A stretch of DNA of 64,000 nt from Marinomonas phaeophyticola (GCF_026966905.1 NZ_JAPUBN010000016.1:1-64000), one strand, 5' to 3'; shown: positions 9,210-20,279, numbered from the stretch's first letter. The notes: generated from the letters alone by a model not told the origin. Translations and numbers: made by a program.

Positions 9210-10451
9210 TTAAGCCTCACTTATACCATGAGCTTTATCACTTAGCTTAAACGCCGAGTGAAGCGCTCTCACAGCCAACTCCATATACTTTTCATCGATA
9301 ATTACAGACACTTTAATTTCAGATGTTGAAATCAGTTGAATGTTTATAGATTCTTCAGCTAATGCTTTAAACATCATGCTAGCAACACCTGCATGCGAAC
9401 GCATACCTACACCAACTATAGACACTTTCGCAATTTTTGCATCACCAATTACATCACGAGCACCTAATTCATCTTTAACATTCTCCAACAACTCTAGAGC
9501 CTTATTAAATTCATTTCTATGCACAGTAAAAGTAAAGTCAGTAGTACCATCAGCCGAAACATTTTGCACTATCATATCCACTTCAATATTGGCATCACTG
9601 ACTGGAACAAGAATTCGTGAAGCGATACCTGGAATATCAGGCACACCTTTCAATGTTAATTTCGCTTCATCGCGATTAAATGCAATCCCAGAAACAGCTG
9701 GCTGCTCCATACCTTCACTCCCCTCAGTTGTAATCAATGTACCTTCACCATCTTCAAAACTCGAAAGCACACGTAATGGTACCTGATACTTCCCAGCAAA
9801 CTCTACTGAACGAATTTGTAGAATTTTTGATCCTAAACTCGCCATTTCAAGCATTTCTTCAAACGTGATTTTCTTTAATCGACGTGCACTATCAACCACT
9901 CTTGGGTCAGTAGTATAAACACCATCAACATCTGTATATATTTGACACTCATCGGCTTTCAAAGCCGCAGCAAGCGCCACACCCGTTGTATCAGACCCGC
10001 CTCGACCAAGAGTGGTAATGTTGCCCTCCGCATCCGCGCCTTGAAAACCCGCTACAACGACGACTCTACCTTTATCGAGATCGGCTCTCATACCTTCCGT
10101 ATCAATACTTTGAATACGAGCTTTACCAAATGAACTATCGGTTTCAATACGGACTTGAGCACCAGTATAAGAGCGCGCATCTATGCCACGCTTCTTAAGC
10201 GCCATACAAAGTAATGCTATGGTTACCTGCTCACCCGTAGAAACGAGCACATCCATTTCTCTGGGATCCGGTTCTTCCTGTATTGCTTTTGCTAAAGCAA
10301 TTAGGCGATTTGTCTCACCACTCATTGCCGATACAGCAACAACGATATCATCACCTTTTTCTTTATGTTTCTGGACACGATCAGCAACCGCTTCGATGCG
10401 CTCAACAGAGCCCACAGACGTCCCACCATATTTTTGAACTAACAACGCCAT
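9210..10451 (-). CDS. lysC: Aspartate kinase
   Basis: Phosphorylates L-aspartate, the first step to lysine, threonine and methionine. The 413-residue protein opens with VQKYGGTSVGS (about residues 5-15), the amino-acid kinase signature. It has the kinase domain to about residue 245 and two ACT domains in the C-terminal third, where feedback inhibitors bind. The length and single-domain design match the Pseudomonas-type monofunctional enzyme. ATG start at 10451. It lies 40 bp downstream of alaS and is probably co-transcribed. A separate hom gene at 50972-52273 supplies homoserine dehydrogenase. Confidence 0.96.
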   Translation of the reverse strand: MALLVQKYGGTSVGSVERIEAVADRVQKHKEKGDDIVVAVSAMSGETNRLIALAKAIQEEPDPREMDVLVSTGEQVTIALLCMALKKRGIDARSYTGAQVRIETDSSFGKARIQSIDTEGMRADLDKGRVVVVAGFQGADAEGNITTLGRGGSDTTGVALAAALKADECQIYTDVDGVYTTDPRVVDSARRLKKITFEEMLEMASLGSKILQIRSVEFAGKYQVPLRVLSSFEDGEGTLITTEGSEGMEQPAVSGIAFNRDEAKLTLKGVPDIPGIASRILVPVSDANIEVDMIVQNVSADGTTDFTFTVHRNEFNKALELLENVKDELGARDVIGDAKIAKVSIVGVGMRSHAGVASMMFKALAEESINIQLISTSEIKVSVIIDEKYMELAVRALHSAFKLSDKAHGISEA

Positions 10452-10491
10452 AACTTTTTAAACCCACACAATGGCCAATTTAGGCACTTTT

Positions 10492-13110
10492 TTATACTCT
10501 CTCTGAAACCCAAGCAACAGCAGCTTCCAATGCTTCTGACAATTTATCAGGATTATTACCACCGGCTTGAGCCATATCTGGTCGACCGCCCCCACGACCA
10601 TCGACAATTGGAGCAACCATTTTAATAAGGTCTCCCGCTTTTACCTTATTTGTAAGGTCTTTTGTTACACCAGCAATCAAACTCACCTTACCATCATTCA
10701 CGCTTGCAAGCAGAATAACGGCGGATTCAAGTTTGCTTTTCAATTGATCTAGCATGTCCCTTAAATCTTTAGGATCATTGACCTCAACTTGAGAAACCAA
10801 TAGCTTACCACCGACAATTTCTATCGCTTGAGAAGCCATATCAGCGCCGGCTTGAGCGGCTATTTTTGATTTCAGCTGATCCACTTCTTTTTGTAATGCT
10901 CGGGTTTGCTCCGATAAAGACGTTATTTTTTCTAGAACGTTATCTGAGTTGCCTTTCACTAGGGATGCAATTTTCTGTAAAGTCAATTCAGTAGAGCGAA
11001 CTGAATCAAATGCCGCTTTACCTGTAACCGCTTCAATTCGCCTTACTCCAGCCGCTATACCGCTTTCAGACACAATCTTCAATAGACCGATATCTCCCGT
11101 ACGCTTAACATGAGTACCACCACAAAGCTCAATAGAATAATCCGCTCCCATGGTTAATACACGAACATCACTGTCGTATTTTTCACCAAACAATGCCATA
11201 GCGCCTTTTTCTTTAGCCGATTCGATATCCATAACTTCGGTTAATACTTCATGATTCAAACGAATTTGTTCATTAACCATATCCTCAACTTGCTCAAGTT
11301 CTACAGCCGTAACGCCTTCAAAATGAGAGAAGTCAAAACGTAGACGCTCAGAATCACATAACGAACCTTTCTGATGAACATGGTCACCAACAATTCTACG
11401 CAATGCTTCATGTAATAAATGAGTTGCAGAGTGATTTAAAGAAGTTGCTGAACGTTGTGATGTATCAACAGCCGCTGTTAACGTTTCACCAACCGCCATC
11501 ATGCCTTCGCGAAGCACTCCGTGATGCAAGTGCGTTTTACCTTGTTTCGTTGTATTAGTGACACTAAAAGCACCATTGCCACGCAACCAACCTTTATCGC
11601 CAACCTGACCACCAGATTCGCCATAAAATGGGGTTTGCTTCAACACTATAATCGCACTTTCTCCCTCTTCAACTTTGTCTACTTTAACGCCGTTAACAAG
11701 GATAGATTCGATAATACAATCATCGACTAGATTGGAATAGCCGGTAAACTCAGTTTCAGAAGCATCGATTACATTAGACATATCCATGGTAAATTGACTG
11801 GCTGAACGTGCTCTTTTACGCTGTTTCTCCATGGCTAACTCAAAGCCTGACTCATCGATTTCCAAACCACGTTCCCGCGCAACGTCATTGGTTAGGTCTG
11901 CAGGGAAACCATAGGTATCATAAAGCTTAAAGACCACATCACCAGCGATGGTTTTAGCGCCATCTTCCATTGAACCAATCGCTTCATCTAAAATGCGCAT
12001 CCCTTGTTCAAGGGTTTTAGCGAATTGCTCTTCTTCTTTCAGTAAAATGGATTGAATGCGACCTTTCAATTTGACTAATTCAGGATACGCTTCTCCCATT
12101 TCAAGACAAAGAGCACCGATCAATTGATTAAAAAAGGCCTCTTTTTGCCCTAATTTATGACCATGCCGTATGGCACGACGAATGATACGCCTTAAAACAT
12201 AACCTCGTCCTTCGTTAGACGGAACAATACCATCGGTAATCATAAAAGAGCATGAACGAATATGGTCCGCAATTACACGCAATGACTGAGCACTCAGGTC
12301 ATCTGTACCAACAGCCTTTGCGGCCGCTTGAATTAAATTTTGAAATAAGTCAATTTCGTAGTTACTATGAACGCCCTGCAAAATAGCCGCGATACGCTCA
12401 AGCCCCATGCCGGTATCAACGGAAGGCTTCGGCAATGGAGCCATGGAACCATCAGCTGATCGATTAAACTGCATAAAGACCACATTCCAGATTTCAATAA
12501 AACGATCTCCATCCTCTTCAGGAGACCCTGGAGGCCCACCCCAAATATGCTCACCATGATCGTAAAATACTTCAGTACAAGGACCACATGGCCCCGTATC
12601 ACCCATCTGCCAGAAATTATCTGAAGCATAGCGAGCGCCTTTATTGTCACCAATACGAATAATTCGATCCGCTGGAATGCCTATTTTATTTGCCCACAGG
12701 TCATACGCTTCATCATCTTCTGCATACACAGTTACCAATAGTTTTTCTTTTGGTAATTTCAAAATACCTGTCAAAAACTCCCAAGCATAACCAATCGCTT
12801 CTTCTTTGAAATAATCACCAAAACTAAAATTACCTAGCATTTCAAAAAATGTATGATGACGTGCAGTATAGCCAACATTTTCTAAATCGTTATGTTTACC
12901 ACCTGCACGAACACAACGTTGGGAAGTTGTCGCTCGAGTATAAGGGCGCTGTTCTTGACCTAAAAACACATCCTTAAATTGCACCATACCAGCGTTGGTA
13001 AAAAGCAAAGTAGGATCGTTTCCTGGGATTAAAGAACTTGAGTCGACAACCTGGTGCTGCTGACCCGCGAAGTATTCTAAAAATGATTGGCGTAACTCTG
13101 AACTCTTCAT
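10492..13110 (-). CDS. alaS: Alanyl-tRNA synthetase
   Basis: Charges tRNA-Ala and edits mischarged Ser and Gly. It has the class II catalytic core at the N-terminus (start [13 protein letters not shown], then [13 protein letters not shown]), an editing domain with HSATHLLH and CGGTHV zinc ligands, and a C-terminal DHHA1 region with [13 protein letters not shown] set the start at ATG 13110, giving 872 residues (E. coli 876). A TTG two codons upstream also keeps the frame open, and the ribosome site before either is weak. First gene of alaS-lysC-csrA. Confidence 0.97.
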   Translation of the reverse strand: MKSSELRQSFLEYFAGQQHQVVDSSSLIPGNDPTLLFTNAGMVQFKDVFLGQEQRPYTRATTSQRCVRAGGKHNDLENVGYTARHHTFFEMLGNFSFGDYFKEEAIGYAWEFLTGILKLPKEKLLVTVYAEDDEAYDLWANKIGIPADRIIRIGDNKGARYASDNFWQMGDTGPCGPCTEVFYDHGEHIWGGPPGSPEEDGDRFIEIWNVVFMQFNRSADGSMAPLPKPSVDTGMGLERIAAILQGVHSNYEIDLFQNLIQAAAKAVGTDDLSAQSLRVIADHIRSCSFMITDGIVPSNEGRGYVLRRIIRRAIRHGHKLGQKEAFFNQLIGALCLEMGEAYPELVKLKGRIQSILLKEEEQFAKTLEQGMRILDEAIGSMEDGAKTIAGDVVFKLYDTYGFPADLTNDVARERGLEIDESGFELAMEKQRKRARSASQFTMDMSNVIDASETEFTGYSNLVDDCIIESILVNGVKVDKVEEGESAIIVLKQTPFYGESGGQVGDKGWLRGNGAFSVTNTTKQGKTHLHHGVLREGMMAVGETLTAAVDTSQRSATSLNHSATHLLHEALRRIVGDHVHQKGSLCDSERLRFDFSHFEGVTAVELEQVEDMVNEQIRLNHEVLTEVMDIESAKEKGAMALFGEKYDSDVRVLTMGADYSIELCGGTHVKRTGDIGLLKIVSESGIAAGVRRIEAVTGKAAFDSVRSTELTLQKIASLVKGNSDNVLEKITSLSEQTRALQKEVDQLKSKIAAQAGADMASQAIEIVGGKLLVSQVEVNDPKDLRDMLDQLKSKLESAVILLASVNDGKVSLIAGVTKDLTNKVKAGDLIKMVAPIVDGRGGGRPDMAQAGGNNPDKLSEALEAAVAWVSERV

Positions 13111-13275
13111 AATCAAGTAAGACTCTATGTTGTTTCTTAGCGAAAAGGGGATTGTGACATTAACACTTGCAAGAAATAATTTAAATGAGCAAATAAAAGC
13201 CCAAAATAGTACACGGAAACCACGTATATTTTCAAAAAAAATACTATTTTTTGAGGTATTTTTTTATTTTCCCAC

Positions 13276-13309
13276 AAAAAAAGCGTTGATACGCAAGATA
13301 TCAACGCTT
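13276..13309 (-). terminator. Terminator after alr
   Basis: An 11-bp stem (13281-13291 with 13299-13309) encloses the loop CGCAAGA and runs into a short T tract on the minus strand. It lies 27 bp past the alr stop and separates dadA-alr from alaS. Confidence 0.8.
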
Positions 13310-13335
13310 TCTGCCACCTCATGAGGTGAAATAAC

Positions 13336-14412
13336 TTAGCTATACTGAATTTTTGGTCGGCTAGTCATTCGAGTAACTAACTCATAACCAATGGTTGAAG
13401 CGAGACTAGCCACCTCTTCAACCGGTAAAAGGTCTCCCCATAGTTCCACTCTTGAGCCCAAAGTAATATCTGGCACATGAGTAACATTTACCGTAATCAT
13501 ATCCATAGAAACACGGCCAGCTAAAGTACAAACCACACCGTTAACTAAGACAGGGGTGCCATTGATAGCATTGCGAGGGTAACCATCTCCATACCCCACA
13601 GCTATTGTTGCAATACGCTCTTCTTTTTGCGCTTCAAAACTGCCCGCATAACCGACTTTATCTCCCTTTTGTATAACTCTTAAGGAAATAATTTCAGACG
13701 TAAACTTCATGGCTACCTGCAACCCTAGCTGCTCTCCGGTAATGCCATCAAAAGGCGAAATACCATACAACATGATACCAGGACGAATCCAGCCACCTTC
13801 AGGAATATCCCATTTTAATACTGCTGCCGAGTTAGCCACACTAGCAGATACCTCAGGACACAGGGAACTCACTTGATTAAATACAGCCAACTGTTCGGAG
13901 GTCGTATTACTACTTAAATTGTCTGCGCAGGAAAAATGAGACATAAGTAGCACCTCACCAACACGCTTCGAATGATTCAACTGCTCAACCAAATTAGGTG
14001 CTTCACCTGGATCAACACCTAGCCTATGCATGCCAATATCGACTTTTACAAATAGTTTTTCAATTTGCACATTAGCCATAAAAAAAGCATTAATTTGAGA
14101 TTCGTTTTCAACCGCGCTCCACAAACCATACTGTTCACACAAAGACCACTCCTCGGCTTCAAACACGCCTTCTAAAAGCATAATCGGAGATTCCACCCCT
14201 GCTTTTCTTAACTCTAGGGCCTCTTCAATTGCGGCAACCGCAAAGGCATCCACAGTGGAGTCTAAATATTTTGCGACGGCCACAGCCCCATGACCATAGG
14301 CATTGGCTTTTACAACGGCAAATGCCTTGCTCTTGGGATGTAACTTTTTAGCCACATGATAATTATGCTTAATGGCCGATAAACTAACTGTTTTTTTAAG
14401 TGGACGAGCCAT
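13336..14412 (-). CDS. dadX: Alanine racemase, catabolic type
   Basis: PLP enzyme interconverting L- and D-alanine. The PLP lysine is in [11 protein letters not shown] (Lys about residue 35), and the C-terminal domain supplies the catalytic Tyr in KVGYAGSF. The ATG at 14412 (MARPLKK) has a GAGG ribosome site and gives 358 residues, close to E. coli DadX (356). A longer upstream frame exists but would overlap dadA. It sits 7 bp downstream of dadA, so it most likely serves alanine catabolism. No second racemase gene is in view, so it may also supply the cell wall. Confidence 0.92.
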   Translation of the reverse strand: MARPLKKTVSLSAIKHNYHVAKKLHPKSKAFAVVKANAYGHGAVAVAKYLDSTVDAFAVAAIEEALELRKAGVESPIMLLEGVFEAEEWSLCEQYGLWSAVENESQINAFFMANVQIEKLFVKVDIGMHRLGVDPGEAPNLVEQLNHSKRVGEVLLMSHFSCADNLSSNTTSEQLAVFNQVSSLCPEVSASVANSAAVLKWDIPEGGWIRPGIMLYGISPFDGITGEQLGLQVAMKFTSEIISLRVIQKGDKVGYAGSFEAQKEERIATIAVGYGDGYPRNAINGTPVLVNGVVCTLAGRVSMDMITVNVTHVPDITLGSRVELWGDLLPVEEVASLASTIGYELVTRMTSRPKIQYS

Positions 14413-14419
14413 AAAAACC

Positions 14420-15673
14420 TCAATGATAACGATGAATAGACAGTGAAGACACATCAATTTCGGACGCCGTTTCAGAAATAATATCGGCAATCACACGCCC
14501 CGAACCGCAGCACATTGTCCACCCTAAAGTGCCATGACCGGTATTTAAAAACACACCCTTAATCGATGTTCCACCAATAATCGGGGTACCATCAGGGGTC
14601 ATTGGTCTTAAACCACACCAATATTGTGCTTCATCCAAATTACAACCTTGACCAAATAAGTCATGCACTACATGCTGAATCGTTTTCGTTCTAGATTCTG
14701 GTAGAGATAAATCAAATCCATTTAACTCAGCTGTCCCTGCCGCACGAATATTACCACCCAGGCGAGTAACCGCGACTTTATAAGTTTCATCCATAACAGT
14801 GGAAATAGGTGCAAATTGCTCATTATTAACCGGTACTGTTAATGAATAACCCTTTACAGGATAAACAGGAATAGAAAGCTTTAGATCATTCATTAACTTA
14901 GCTGAATAGCTACCCAAGCAAACTAACACTTTGGAAAAGGCAAGCTCACCCTGAGATGTCATAACACCGCTCACCGCATTTGATTTCACATTAATACGCT
15001 CAATATCCGTATTAAACATGAATTTAACACCTAGGGAATCACATGCCACTTTCAGTTTTTGACAAAAAACAAAACAATCACCCGTTTCGTCTCCCAGCAA
15101 TCTCAAACCGCCTTGAAGCTTATCCTGAACGGCACTAAGGCCTGGCTCTACTTCAGAACACTCTTTGGCTGATAAAAGTTGATGAGGAACACCTAATTTT
15201 TTTAACACCTGCATATCTTTTTGTATTGAATCAATCTGACTCTGAGTACGAAATAACTGCAAAGTACCTTTTTGTGCATCATCATACGTAAGATTTAACT
15301 CTTGTCTTAATAATTTAAACTGGTCTCGACTGTACTCAGCAAGCATAACCATTCTAGATTTATTCACGTCATAGGCGGCTGAAGTGCATTGCCTTAGCAT
15401 TTTGCTTACCCATAAGAACTTATCTAACTCAGGTTTTAAGCCAATTTTTAAAGGTGAGTGCTCCTGTAATAACCACTTAACAGCTTTCAATGGCACGCCT
15501 GGAGCCGCCCAAGGAGAAGAGTAGCCAGGAGAGATTTGTCCAGCATTAGCAAAGCTGGTTTCCAATGCAGGGCCCTTCTGTCGATCAATTACTGTGACAT
15601 CAAATCCAAGTTTGGCAAGATAATAAGCGGATGACAATCCTATAACGCCCGCCCCTAAAATACATATACGCAT
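14420..15673 (-). CDS. dadA: D-amino-acid dehydrogenase small subunit
   Basis: FAD-dependent, membrane-associated oxidation of D-alanine and other D-amino acids to 2-oxo acids, passing electrons to quinones. The N-terminus is the FAD-binding [20 protein letters not shown] with GxGxxG. Later blocks include [15 protein letters not shown] and the C-terminal [13 protein letters not shown]. The ATG at 15673 starts exactly at the Rossmann strand and gives 417 residues (E. coli 432). It is transcribed with dadX and diverges from recX across a 196-bp AT-rich region. Confidence 0.95.
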   Translation of the reverse strand: MRICILGAGVIGLSSAYYLAKLGFDVTVIDRQKGPALETSFANAGQISPGYSSPWAAPGVPLKAVKWLLQEHSPLKIGLKPELDKFLWVSKMLRQCTSAAYDVNKSRMVMLAEYSRDQFKLLRQELNLTYDDAQKGTLQLFRTQSQIDSIQKDMQVLKKLGVPHQLLSAKECSEVEPGLSAVQDKLQGGLRLLGDETGDCFVFCQKLKVACDSLGVKFMFNTDIERINVKSNAVSGVMTSQGELAFSKVLVCLGSYSAKLMNDLKLSIPVYPVKGYSLTVPVNNEQFAPISTVMDETYKVAVTRLGGNIRAAGTAELNGFDLSLPESRTKTIQHVVHDLFGQGCNLDEAQYWCGLRPMTPDGTPIIGGTSIKGVFLNTGHGTLGWTMCCGSGRVIADIISETASEIDVSSLSIHRYH

Positions 15674-15869
15674 CGAAACCACCACTAAAACAATAAAGTT
15701 GATAAGCATATTTATACACTAAATAACGAAATAATAATCTCTATTTAAATCTTATATGCAGTTGAATAAACTTAATTATTTAGTTATTAAAGAATAATAA
15801 ACTATTTTATACTTCGTCGTATTTTCTTATTGGTGCTATCATGTTTTTTATTTATACACCTGACCAAAA

Positions 15870-16325
15870 ATGACTAAAAATGCAATGCACTCTCTCTATG
15901 ATATAGCCCTTAGAAAACTGTCCTATAGAGAACACAGCACTAAAGAACTAACAACAAAACTATGGGAATACTCTGAAGATATTGAATTAATCGAAGAAGT
16001 GTTAGCACTTTTAAAAGATCATAACTATGTTAATGACCGCCGCTTTGCTGAAATATACGCTCGTAGTAAGTCCTCTAAAGGAATTGGGGAAATAAGAGTT
16101 CGTCAAGAACTAAAAATTAAAGGGATAAACACAGAAGATATTGCTAATGCGCTAAGCCAGTCCGAGATAGACTGGTTTGAATTAGCGCTTAAAGTGAAAA
16201 ATAAAAGGCAATTAAATCACCAACACTTGTCTTTTACAGAAAGGGCGAAACTACAAAGGTTTATGCAATCAAGAGGGTTTACATTTGAGCAAATCAAATA
16301 TGCCATGAGCGACCAAGAAACTTAG
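15870..16325 (+). CDS. recX: Regulatory protein RecX
   Basis: Small helical protein that binds the RecA filament and limits its activity. The 151-residue protein has the repeated three-helix RecX pattern and conserved pieces such as ALRKLSYREHSTKEL (about residues 13-27), DHNYVNDRRFAEIYAR and KGIGEIRVRQELKIKGI. ATG start at 15870. It is not directly downstream of recA as in many relatives. It is on the opposite strand and convergent with the coiled-coil pair that lies between them, so it cannot be made by read-through from the recA promoter. Confidence 0.93.
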   Translation: MTKNAMHSLYDIALRKLSYREHSTKELTTKLWEYSEDIELIEEVLALLKDHNYVNDRRFAEIYARSKSSKGIGEIRVRQELKIKGINTEDIANALSQSEIDWFELALKVKNKRQLNHQHLSFTERAKLQRFMQSRGFTFEQIKYAMSDQET

Positions 16326-16360
16326 TATATAGACGCACGTTTCAAGCTAGTGTGACAAAA

Positions 16361-17434
16361 TCACATAATAAGTGTTGTTAAATACTTCTCTTCCAACTCA
16401 ACATACTTCGCTGTTACAGCTTCAATTTTTTCTTCCATTTCATCAATCTCAGTCGTCATCTTTTTAACACGACTTATTGCATCTAAATTCGTTGTCAAAG
16501 TTAACTGAAGTTCACTAGCTTCTTTTTCAAGTACTTGTAATCGACTTAAACTTTCAGAATACGCCTGCGGATCACCTCCATTTTGAGCAAGCCCATCTTC
16601 ATTTTGTTGAGACAATATTAACTCATATTGCTCTCTTTTTTCATGAACACTATCCAAATCTCTTTCTAACATTTCTACATATAGCTCAGACTCAGACACC
16701 ATTAATCTTAACTCACTCAGCCTTTTCCCTTGCTCTGTTGAATATTCATCCGACTCTACCGTTAAAGGGATCGAGTGTAATAAGTCCTCCATAGATTGCA
16801 TCGTTTCATGCTTACGCTCTATCAAACCCTTCATATTAACGATGGCATCTGATGAGTCAGAACGCTCTTCTAACACCTTACCTTTGTAATCGATCACCTC
16901 TTCCTTTTTAGTCAGATCAATATTTAGGTTATGACGAATAGTGTGAAGACTATTCAACTTATTTTCTAACGTTTTTACGGATCGATTTTGATCGAGTAAT
17001 ATTTTCTCCAGCCGAACAATAAGCACATCATTTCCAGAATGGAGTCTTTGATTCACTTCCCCAAGTTTCATTTCCTTGTTTTCTTTCTGCAGCATTTGAA
17101 TTGTTTTCAATTGCTCACTTGCAATTCTTTTTAAATCAGACACTTTCTCTGCTAACTCACTTTCCATTGACTCAAGAAAGGGAGGGCTCTCCATAGAGTT
17201 TAAAAACAGCTCTAAATGGCCAATAGGCTCAAGGTCTGACTCACTGTCCATTTCATCCAGCTTATTTTGCACCGCATCTCGAACTGAAGAAATACGCGCT
17301 ATTTGTTCTCTGACTTTTGCCAAATCAACATCCAGATCCGCCTCATGCATGACTTTCAACTGAAATGTATCCAAAGCAAGTTTCAGCTTTGCACTAGTAT
17401 CTAAACTATGAGACAGAGCATCAGCAGAGTTCAT
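16361..17434 (-). CDS. Coiled-coil protein of unknown function
   Basis: I do not recognise a family. From ATG 17434 the protein has 357 residues, very rich in Glu, Lys, Leu and Gln, with long heptad-like stretches, so it should form extended coiled coils. There is no signal peptide or membrane segment. Its ATG overlaps the TGA of the upstream gene (ATGA), as in translationally coupled genes. Alternatively one extra A in the A8 run just upstream would fuse both frames into one protein of about 518 residues with continuous coiled coil. Coding quality is good and a single two-domain protein is quite possible. Confidence 0.75.
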   Translation of the reverse strand: MNSADALSHSLDTSAKLKLALDTFQLKVMHEADLDVDLAKVREQIARISSVRDAVQNKLDEMDSESDLEPIGHLELFLNSMESPPFLESMESELAEKVSDLKRIASEQLKTIQMLQKENKEMKLGEVNQRLHSGNDVLIVRLEKILLDQNRSVKTLENKLNSLHTIRHNLNIDLTKKEEVIDYKGKVLEERSDSSDAIVNMKGLIERKHETMQSMEDLLHSIPLTVESDEYSTEQGKRLSELRLMVSESELYVEMLERDLDSVHEKREQYELILSQQNEDGLAQNGGDPQAYSESLSRLQVLEKEASELQLTLTTNLDAISRVKKMTTEIDEMEEKIEAVTAKYVELEEKYLTTLIM

Positions 17435-17919
17435 ATTGGCTTTTTTCGCTTCGGCCAATATTTTTTTTGTTCTTGGAGGTTTTTTTGAAGAGACTCTATT
17501 TCTAACGCTTTATCAACTTTGTTTACTAATGTTTGAAAAACATCTAAATAAGATTCAATATCAGTGTAAGGAACGCCCTGTTCAATGGTCTCATACTCAA
17601 TGTCTAAAAACGTTTTCCAGCATAACAATAAAGTAAAGTCAGAATCCTTCTTCTCCTTAGTCCTTTGCTCAATAAGCTCTACGCAAACAAGCTTCTGACT
17701 TTCGACAATACTTAGCCACTCCAATTTAAATGTTTCTAAAATAAGATTATCGGCCAAAGCAAGAGTTTCAGAACCTGCTTTTCCTGCGTCCACTTCATCA
17801 TTATGATTGTCTTGGCGTCGTTTTAAATATAAGTATCCAGCAACGCTTGTAATAGACAAACAAACGAAAAGTATAAACAGCCCGATAACGAGGTCGATTA
17901 AAAACATAACCGTAGTCAT
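17431..17919 (-). CDS. Membrane-anchored protein of unknown function, partner or N-terminal part of the coiled-coil protein
   Basis: The 162-residue protein has one N-terminal membrane helix (about residues 5-30) followed by KRRQ, so the rest should face the cytoplasm. The helical tail ends in a Gln/Lys-rich segment that would run straight into the next coiled coil if the frame were shifted by one base at 17461-17468. As written it stops at TGA 17431-17433, overlapping the next gene's ATG. It lies 90 bp beyond the recA terminator. No family recognised. Confidence 0.7.
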   Translation of the reverse strand: MTTVMFLIDLVIGLFILFVCLSITSVAGYLYLKRRQDNHNDEVDAGKAGSETLALADNLILETFKLEWLSIVESQKLVCVELIEQRTKEKKDSDFTLLLCWKTFLDIEYETIEQGVPYTDIESYLDVFQTLVNKVDKALEIESLQKNLQEQKKYWPKRKKPI

Positions 17920-18003
17920 TCACCAAAAAATTGTGTTACTTAAAAGATATCATACATTCCAAAATACGTTTTTAATAAAATCATTTACTCACAAAACGTC
18001 ACA

Positions 18004-18034
18004 TAAAAAAAGCAGACAATTGCTTGTCTGCTTT
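18004..18034 (-). terminator. Terminator of recA
   Basis: An 11-bp perfect stem (18009-18019 with 18024-18034) and the 4-base loop TTGC are followed on the minus strand by a T run. It lies 28 bp after the recA stop codon. Confidence 0.88.
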
Positions 18035-18062
18035 ATATGAATGAAACGGCTTTTAAATAGGT

Positions 18063-19115
18063 TTAAGCGTCTAATAAATCTTTTTTCTCGCTGTCATTTT
18101 TATCTTCTTTCGGTGCTGGGGCCGCCAGTAATTCAGCGCGAATTTTGGCTTCAATTTCTTGCGCTATTACCGGGTTATCGGTCAAGTATTGAGCCGCATT
18201 GGCTTTACCTTGACCTATTTTACTACCACCATAAGCGTACCAAGCACCCGCTTTATCGACAAAACCTTGTTTTACACCAAGATCAATAATTTCACCCATA
18301 CGGTAAATCCCAGCACCGTACATAATTTGGAATTCAGCTTGTTTAAAAGGTGGTGCGATTTTGTTTTTGACTACTTTAACCCGAGTTTCATTACCAACAA
18401 CCTCATCGCCCTGCTTGACAGAACCAATCCGACGAATATCTAGACGTACAGAACTATAAAACTTCAGCGCGTTACCGCCAGTTGTGGTTTCAGGAGAACC
18501 AAACATCACACCGATTTTCATACGAATTTGGTTTATAAAAACAACTAAGCAATTCGCATGTTTAATAGACCCTGTCAGTTTTCTCATAGCTTGAGATAAT
18601 AAGCGCGCCTGAACACCGACAGAGGAATCCCCCATTTCGCCTTCAATTTCTGATTTAGGTACTAAGGCGGCTACGGAATCGACAATAATCACATCAACGC
18701 TGTTCGACCTAACCAACATATCAACGATCTCAAGTGCTTGTTCACCTGTATCAGGTTGTGAAATCAGCAAGTCGTTAATATTAACCCCTAATTTCTCAGC
18801 ATAATTAGGGTCTAATGCATGTTCAGCATCAATAAAGGCACAGGTTTTCCCTTGCTTCTGAGCTTCCGCAATAACACTTAAAGTGAGCGTTGTTTTACCT
18901 GAAGACTCTGGCCCATATATTTCACAGATTCTTCCATAAGGTAAACCACCAGCACCTAAAGCAATATCCAATCCTAAAGAGCCAGTAGATACTGTTTCTA
19001 TATTAAGACGAGCACCTTCACCCATTTTCATGATGGCACCTTTACCGAATTGACGCTCAATCTGAGTTAGTGCAGCGTCTAATGCTTTTTTCTTGTTATC
19101 AGCTGTTGATGACAT
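18063..19115 (-). CDS. recA: RecA recombinase
   Basis: ATP-dependent strand-exchange protein and SOS co-protease. The 350-residue protein has Walker [10 protein letters not shown] (about residues 68-76), Walker [11 protein letters not shown] and the DNA-binding loop regions including [15 protein letters not shown]. The C-terminus is acidic ([15 protein letters not shown]), as usual. ATG start at 19115. A LexA-type box lies 74 bp upstream, and pncC is directly upstream on the same strand. A strong terminator follows. Confidence 0.99.
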   Translation of the reverse strand: MSSTADNKKKALDAALTQIERQFGKGAIMKMGEGARLNIETVSTGSLGLDIALGAGGLPYGRICEIYGPESSGKTTLTLSVIAEAQKQGKTCAFIDAEHALDPNYAEKLGVNINDLLISQPDTGEQALEIVDMLVRSNSVDVIIVDSVAALVPKSEIEGEMGDSSVGVQARLLSQAMRKLTGSIKHANCLVVFINQIRMKIGVMFGSPETTTGGNALKFYSSVRLDIRRIGSVKQGDEVVGNETRVKVVKNKIAPPFKQAEFQIMYGAGIYRMGEIIDLGVKQGFVDKAGAWYAYGGSKIGQGKANAAQYLTDNPVIAQEIEAKIRAELLAAPAPKEDKNDSEKKDLLDA

Positions 19116-19188
19116 AATAAAACCTTCTAGAAATCCATAAATGTATGAGACGAACTCTACCTTGTTTTTTAAACCAACTCAAGAAACA

Positions 19189-19204
19189 CTGTATAAAAAA
19201 ACAG
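19189..19204 (-). promoter_or_regulatory. LexA (SOS) box of recA
   Basis: CTG-N10-CAG with an A/T-only centre (plus strand ctgtataaaaaaacag) matches the gammaproteobacterial LexA consensus. It lies between the pncC stop (19211) and recA, so SOS control should act on recA and not on pncC. Confidence 0.8.
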
Positions 19205-19210
19205 TATTAT

Positions 19211-19699
19211 TTATTCGAGTAATTTAATTAATCCTTTTAGCGCTTCAGTGGTGGCTTTTTCCCTGACTTCAGAGCGATCACCATCAAAATTAAAACGATT
19301 TATGGTAGAAGGTGACCCTTTCTTTTGCCAACCAATATAAACTGTACCAACCGGTTTCCCCTCAGTCGCGCCACCAGGACCAGCGATGCCACTCACAGAA
19401 ACGACCACATCTACCTCTTGATTTAATGCACCTACACACATTTCCGACACTGTCTCTCTGGAGACAGCACCATAACTGAGTAAAGTATCTGCCTGAACAC
19501 CAAGCAGCCTCTGTTTAGACTCATTTGAATAGGTCACTAACGCACATTGAAACCAAGCCGAGCTTCCCTCTTGTTCAGTACAAGCGGCACCAATTAACCC
19601 TCCTGTACAGGATTCAGCCGTCGCCAATTGATATTCTTTCTCTATAAGCCTTTCGGAGAGAGCACTAACAAGACGTTTAATTTCAGTTGATATAATCAC
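19211..19699 (-). CDS. pncC: Nicotinamide-nucleotide amidohydrolase, CinA C-terminal family
   Basis: Deamidates NMN to nicotinic acid mononucleotide in pyridine-nucleotide salvage. The 162-residue protein consists only of the CinA C-terminal domain, with LATAESCTGGLIGAACT (about residues 25-41) holding the catalytic Ser region and SVSGIAGPGGATEGKPVGTVYIG. The start is GTG at 19699 with an AGG-type ribosome site. It is directly upstream of recA, the usual place in gammaproteobacteria. The N-terminal molybdopterin-like domain of full CinA is absent, as expected for PncC. Confidence 0.93.
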   Translation of the reverse strand: MIISTEIKRLVSALSERLIEKEYQLATAESCTGGLIGAACTEQEGSSAWFQCALVTYSNESKQRLLGVQADTLLSYGAVSRETVSEMCVGALNQEVDVVVSVSGIAGPGGATEGKPVGTVYIGWQKKGSPSTINRFNFDGDRSEVREKATTEALKGLIKLLE

Positions 19700-19784
19700 G
19701 CAAGACCTAACAGGAAAATAATTTATTCTTGAAGGCTACCAGATATACTTTAAAAAAAACAACCTAAGCTTTACTAAGAAGCGA

Positions 19785-20165
19785 TTAGATAGAAAAGGCA
19801 TCTAATAAAGCAATCAGTTTACGCTGCTGATCTCTAGAGAGCGTTGTCCATACTTGCTGTAGTCTAGTTTGTAAGTCCGCATCTTGCATAGCAATATAAG
19901 GAGCAGTTTGATTTGAAATTTGAAAGGCTTCTTCCACTTCGCAATCTAAGAAAAACCATGAAATCGGTGATTCCAAAAAGACAGAAATATGAAAAAGATG
20001 ACTGACATTTATTTTGTTAACGCCTCTTTCATATCGAGATAGTTGTTGTTGAGAGATGCCTATTTTTTCAGACAAACTGGCAGCACTGATGCGCAACTCT
20101 TTACGTCTTAATTGAATACGACGACCCACGGTAGCATCTATGTCTGTTACTGAAATTTTTGACAT
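19785..20165 (-). CDS. XRE-family helix-turn-helix regulator
   Basis: DNA-binding regulator of about 126 residues. The Cro/CI-type HTH is clear: VGRRIQLRRKELRISAASL, then EKIGISQQQLSRYERG, with the RYERG recognition-helix end. The C-terminal half has no domain I recognise; it resembles small Rhizobium-type HTH proteins with a helical tail. Possible starts are GTG 20174, ATG 20168 and ATG 20165. I chose 20165 because its spacing from the GGA-type ribosome site is best. It is divergent from the unknown gene at 20322, with a short inverted repeat between them. Confidence 0.85.
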   Translation of the reverse strand: MSKISVTDIDATVGRRIQLRRKELRISAASLSEKIGISQQQLSRYERGVNKINVSHLFHISVFLESPISWFFLDCEVEEAFQISNQTAPYIAMQDADLQTRLQQVWTTLSRDQQRKLIALLDAFSI

Positions 20166-20279
20166 CATTTCCACTTAGATAAAACAAAACTATCAATAAA
20201 TGGAAGTTTGGAGGTTTTTCACTCTTGAAAGAACATCCTTATTAGAGTAAAAAATACAATAAAGACCGATAAGGAGTAT

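Noticed and set aside
12333..12653. A 106-codon minus-strand frame inside alaS
   Set aside because: It is an alternative frame of a well-conserved part of alaS and matches no protein pattern.
16351..16365. TGTGACAAAATCACA, looking like a CRP site
   Set aside because: The half-sites are 5 bp apart instead of 6 and the sequence sits at the 3' end of two convergent genes, where a promoter site makes no sense.
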